A stretch of 39,847 bases of DNA from Deltaproteobacteria bacterium (GTDB taxonomy: Bacteria > Desulfobacterota > Binatia > Binatales > Binataceae). The notes under the pieces are model-generated. The model was not told where the DNA came from and searched no databases. It worked only from the letters and a program-made list of their open reading frames with translations. Of the stretch, positions 36,753 to 39,847 are shown piece by piece. How positions within the stretch are numbered: the stretch's first letter is position 1; each line of letters begins with the position of its first letter. The DNA is taken from positions 1 through 39,847 of the forward strand of contig JAKAVC010000085.1 in NCBI GenBank assembly GCA_021817345.1. Reading direction: 5' to 3'. Made by a program: the position numbers and the translations under genes.

Positions 36753-39617
36753 TCACGCGGCGCGTTGCGCGAGCGCGGCCGCCAGCACCTGCGCGAGATG
36801 CATCGGGCTGCGCTCCGGGCAGAACTGGCGAATCTGGCTTCGGCACGAGAATCCGTCGCTGATCACGAGCGTTTCGGGCGCGCTCTCGCGCAGCGCCGGA
36901 ATCAGCACTCGCTCGCCGACCGCCTTCGACACTTCGTAATGCTCCGCGTCATAGCCGAACGCTCCCGCCATCCCGCAGCATCCCGCATCCAGCACCGTCA
37001 GTTCGAGTCCTTCGATCCGTGAGAGAAGCGCCGTTTCCGCATCGAGGCCCGCGAGCGCCTTCTGATGGCAATGGCCGTGAAGAAGGGCGCGCCGCGGGAG
37101 CTTTCCGGGTGCGAAGCGGGGCGCGTGGCGGGCGAGAAATTCGTCGAGCAGAAACGAGTTGTCGCGAAGCGCCTGCGCCTTCGAGTAGCCGGGAAACAGC
37201 GCGGGCAGCTCGTCCCGCAAGGTAAGCAGGCATCCCGGCTCCAGGCCGACAATCGCGCAGCCGCGCTCGAGCGCCGGCCCGAGCGCTTCCATCACCTGCG
37301 CCAGCCGCCATCGCGCCCGCCCAAGCATCCCCTGGTCGTAGAGCGGACGTCCGCAGCAGATGTCCCGCGCGGGAACCGTGACGCGGAAGCCGGCGCTCTC
37401 GAGCACCTCGACGGCGGCGATTGCGACCTCCGGCTCGAAGAAGTTGTTGAACGTGTCCGCGAACAGGACCACTTCGCGGCCGTGGTTTTCCGCGCGCATC
37501 GGCCGGCGCTCAAACCATGCGCGAAACGTCGTCGGCGCGAGATGCGGGAGCTTGCGCTCGCGATGGACTCCGAGCAGACGCCTTGCGAGCGTGGCGAACG
37601 GCTCGGTATTGGCCGCGGCGTTGGCGAGCTTCGGTGCGAGCGACGCGAGGCGGGCGAACTCATGCACCCGGCTGAGCATCCACGCGCCCGGCGAGCGGAG
37701 GCGTTCGTGATGGTAATGGGCGAGGAACTCCGCCTTGTACTTGGCCATGTCCACGCCGGAGGGGCATTCCGTTTTGCATCCTTTGCACGCCAGGCAAAGG
37801 TCGAGCGCCTCGGCGAGCGCCCGCGAAGACAGGCCCTGGCCGACAACGCCCCCCGTCAGCGCTTCGAGCAGGATTCGCGCGCGCCCGCGGGTCGAATGCT
37901 TTTCCTCGCGCGTCGCCATGTACGACGGGCACATCGTGCCCGCATCGGTCTTGCGGCATTTGCCGATTCCCACGCATTTGAGCGCGGCACCCGCAAGCCC
38001 GCCGTCGGCGCTGAAATCAAAATGCGTTGCGGGTTCGGCAGGGCGATACGAAGCGCCGAGCTTAAGGTTCGAATCGACGGGTTTGGGATCGACCAGCACT
38101 CCGGGATTCATCCGAAAGCCGGGATCGAAGATTTGCTTGAACTCGCGGAACGCCTCGATCAGCTTCGAAGAGAAGATCGCGGGCAGGAACTCCGAGCGCG
38201 CGAGCCCGTCGCCATGCTCGCCCGAGAGCGAACCGCCGAACTCCGCGACCAGCGCGGCAATTTCCGCCATCGCGGTGCGAAACGTCGCGATTCCGCTCGC
38301 GCTCGCGAGGTCGAAGTTGATTCGTGCGTGAATGCATCCTTCGCCGAAATGCCCGTAATAGGTTGCCGCCCGAAGGCCGTGGCGCGAGAGCAGTTCGTCG
38401 AACCGGCGCAGATACGGTCCGAGCTTTTCGGGCGCGACCGCGGTATCCTCGGCGCCCGGCCACGCGCGCGGATAGCCGGGCACATAGGCGCCCGCGCCAA
38501 GACCCGAGGCGCGCAGATTCCATAGCGCACTCTGCTCGGCCGGGTCGGTGAGACATGCGACTCCCGTACATTCGCGGACCCGGCGCGCGGTTTCGATAAT
38601 CTCGTGCGCGCGGGCGCGAACTTCGGCCTCGGTTTCCGCGCCCAGCTCCACGAGCAGGAAGGCCTTGCCCGCGGGAAGCAGCCTCACCGACGCGAGTCCC
38701 TTGGCGCGCGCGAAATCGCCGAGCTTCTGATCGAATCCTTCGAGCGCCTGCGGATGAGACACCATCAGCCACGGCGTCTGATCGGCGGCGACAAACACGT
38801 CCTCGAAGCCGAGCACCACCAGCGCCAGTTTTTTCGGACGCGGCACGAGACGGACGGTCGCTTTCAGGGTCAGGCCGAGCGTGCCCTCCGAGCCGACCAT
38901 CGCGCGCGCCAGGTTGAAGCCGTTTTCGGGCAACAGTTGGTCGAGATTGTAGCCCGAGACGCGGCGCGGAATCTTCGGAAATCCGGCGCGAACCGCATCC
39001 GCGTGGCGATCGCGGAATTCGCCGAGCCGCGCGTAAATTTCGCCCTCGCGTCCATGCGCCTCATGAGCGTGCCGCGAGCCCGTGCCGAGCGTGAGGCGGG
39101 TGCCGTCGTAGAGCATCACTTCGAGCGATTCGAGGTTGTCGGCGGTCTTGCCATAGGCGGCCGAATGAGCGCCGCAGGAGTTGTTGCCGATCATCCCGCC
39201 CAGCGTGCATCGATCCTTCGTCGAGGGATCGGGCGCGAAGAACAGCCCCGAATTTTTGAGTGCCGCGTTCAGATGGCTCTGCACCACGCCCGGCTCGACG
39301 GTTGCGAGCCTTTGCCGCTGGTCTATAGCGAGCACGCGGTTCATGTATTTCGAGAAGTCCATCACCAGCGCGGTGTTGCAGGCCTGGCCGGCAAGGCTGG
39401 TGCCGGCGCCGCGGGCGAGAATCGGGACCGAGTTCTCGCGCGCGAGCGAAAGCGCAGCCTCCACGTCGGCTTCATGGCGCGGTATCACCACGCCGACCGG
39501 TATCTGGCGGTAGTTCGACGAGTCGGTTGCGTAAACGGCAAGCGTGCCCGGATCGAAGCGGACTTCGCCTTCGAGCGAGCGCGCAAGTTTATCCCTGAAG
39601 GTTCGTAGCGATGGCAT
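36753..39617 (-). CDS. FAD-linked oxidase with Fe-S domain (YdiJ/Dld-like)
   Basis: A 954-residue flavoprotein fused to a ferredoxin and CCG domain. FAD part: PILARGAGTSLAGQA (~65-79) and TLGGMIGNNSCGAHSAAYGK (~138-157). Then two Fe-S motifs: KCVGIGKCRKTDAGTMCP (~548) and CLACKGCKTECPSG (~607). The C-terminal heterodisulfide-reductase-like region has DICCGRPLYDQG, HGHCHQKAL and DAGCCGMAGAFGYD. The layout matches E. coli YdiJ, a D-2-hydroxyacid/hydroxyglutarate dehydrogenase; D-lactate is also possible. The ATG at 39617 begins at conserved sequence; a longer frame to 39758 looks non-homologous. Confidence 0.93.
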   Translation of the reverse strand: MPSLRTFRDKLARSLEGEVRFDPGTLAVYATDSSNYRQIPVGVVIPRHEADVEAALSLARENSVPILARGAGTSLAGQACNTALVMDFSKYMNRVLAIDQRQRLATVEPGVVQSHLNAALKNSGLFFAPDPSTKDRCTLGGMIGNNSCGAHSAAYGKTADNLESLEVMLYDGTRLTLGTGSRHAHEAHGREGEIYARLGEFRDRHADAVRAGFPKIPRRVSGYNLDQLLPENGFNLARAMVGSEGTLGLTLKATVRLVPRPKKLALVVLGFEDVFVAADQTPWLMVSHPQALEGFDQKLGDFARAKGLASVRLLPAGKAFLLVELGAETEAEVRARAHEIIETARRVRECTGVACLTDPAEQSALWNLRASGLGAGAYVPGYPRAWPGAEDTAVAPEKLGPYLRRFDELLSRHGLRAATYYGHFGEGCIHARINFDLASASGIATFRTAMAEIAALVAEFGGSLSGEHGDGLARSEFLPAIFSSKLIEAFREFKQIFDPGFRMNPGVLVDPKPVDSNLKLGASYRPAEPATHFDFSADGGLAGAALKCVGIGKCRKTDAGTMCPSYMATREEKHSTRGRARILLEALTGGVVGQGLSSRALAEALDLCLACKGCKTECPSGVDMAKYKAEFLAHYHHERLRSPGAWMLSRVHEFARLASLAPKLANAAANTEPFATLARRLLGVHRERKLPHLAPTTFRAWFERRPMRAENHGREVVLFADTFNNFFEPEVAIAAVEVLESAGFRVTVPARDICCGRPLYDQGMLGRARWRLAQVMEALGPALERGCAIVGLEPGCLLTLRDELPALFPGYSKAQALRDNSFLLDEFLARHAPRFAPGKLPRRALLHGHCHQKALAGLDAETALLSRIEGLELTVLDAGCCGMAGAFGYDAEHYEVSKAVGERVLIPALRESAPETLVISDGFSCRSQIRQFCPERSPMHLAQVLAAALAQRAA

Positions 39618-39813
39618 CTGCCGCGATCCGGAATGCGGGCGCGAACGAATCAGCAAGCGATGCGAATCGTCGCGTCCGATCGCAGGCAAGTGTACAACGA
39701 ACCACGCCGGGCGCGTAAACGCACGCGAGAGCCGGCTCTCGCCCGACAAGAGGGACAAGCAACAGACGGTCTAGCTCGCGTGACGCCCGGCAGGCCTCCG
39801 GTCTGCGCGCGCC

Positions 39814-39847
39814 TTACAGGTCAATATCCTTGAGGCCGGGCTTCGGA
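39814..39847 (-). CDS. 3' end of an unidentified CDS, cut by the window edge
   Basis: The minus strand reads PKPGLKDIDL then TAA (39816-39814) up to the edge. The sequence looks like a natural protein C-terminus and the gene would be upstream of the FAD/Fe-S oxidase on the same strand. Too short to identify; the frame choice is a judgement. Confidence 0.35.
   Translation of the reverse strand, partial: PKPGLKDIDL

Noticed and set aside
37065..39608. Two long + strand open frames (486 and 334 codons) opposite the FAD/Fe-S oxidase
   Set aside because: Arg-rich, no RBS and no family character; antisense shadows of a clearly homologous gene in GC-rich DNA.

Overview
The window is about 39.8 kb of GC-rich, densely packed bacterial chromosome. 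It carries replicative helicase, Sec translocase, tRNA modification, Fe-S assembly and cell-wall genes, and no phage, plasmid, transposon or CRISPR genes. GC is roughly 60-65% by eye. GTG and TTG starts are common and genes sit on both strands in short operons. A PBP1B-like murein synthase, a YajC/SecD/SecF set and an Isc (not Suf) Fe-S system point to a Gram-negative. An F420-type LLM oxidoreductase and a YdiJ-like FAD/Fe-S oxidase also fit an uncultivated soil 'deltaproteobacterial' lineage such as Desulfobacterota_B/Binatota. That placement is a low-confidence inference, since no rRNA marker is present.

Layout. 1-7.6 kb: a degenerate sigma-54-activator-like protein (+); then on the minus strand a VOC protein, a PmtA/UbiE-like methyltransferase, a small HTH protein, and the operon queA-tgt-yajC-secD, whose first three genes are coupled by TGATG overlaps. 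7.8-11.5 kb: a soluble NarL-type histidine kinase and its response regulator, a VOC protein and a nitroreductase. 11.6-16 kb: dienelactone hydrolase, rhomboid protease, a DnaA-box-rich AT-rich stretch, dnaB and a CPBP protease. 16.1-21 kb: two convergent SDRs (one without the catalytic triad), a phosphomannomutase/mannose-1-phosphate guanylyltransferase pair making GDP-mannose, and an adenosine-specific kinase family protein. 21.1-27 kb: a bifunctional PBP, a secreted seven-repeat kelch protein, a Tat-exported Mo oxidoreductase and TrmI. 27.2-29.8 kb: two small Cys-rich zinc-ribbon-like proteins, secF (detached from secD), a hypothetical protein and a GNAT. 29.8-35.4 kb: iscS-iscU-iscA-hscB-hscA-iscX followed by a conserved hypothetical gene, behind a promoter with two matching dyads. 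35.6-39.8 kb: LLM oxidoreductase and a large FAD/Fe-S oxidase on the minus strand, then the tail of another minus-strand gene at the edge.

How they work together: most genes are housekeeping. IscS, IscU, IscA, HscB, HscA and IscX are one Fe-S assembly machine. Clients visible in the window include the FAD/Fe-S oxidase. The most interesting parts are regulatory or degenerate: the paired IscR-like dyads at the isc promoter with no iscR present, the DnaA boxes before dnaB, the AAA+ activator lacking GAFTGA and the Walker B glutamate, the triad-less SDR, HscB with a tetra-cysteine N-terminus, and the tandem zinc-ribbon genes before secF. I did not find a clear multi-gene novel defence or metabolic system.
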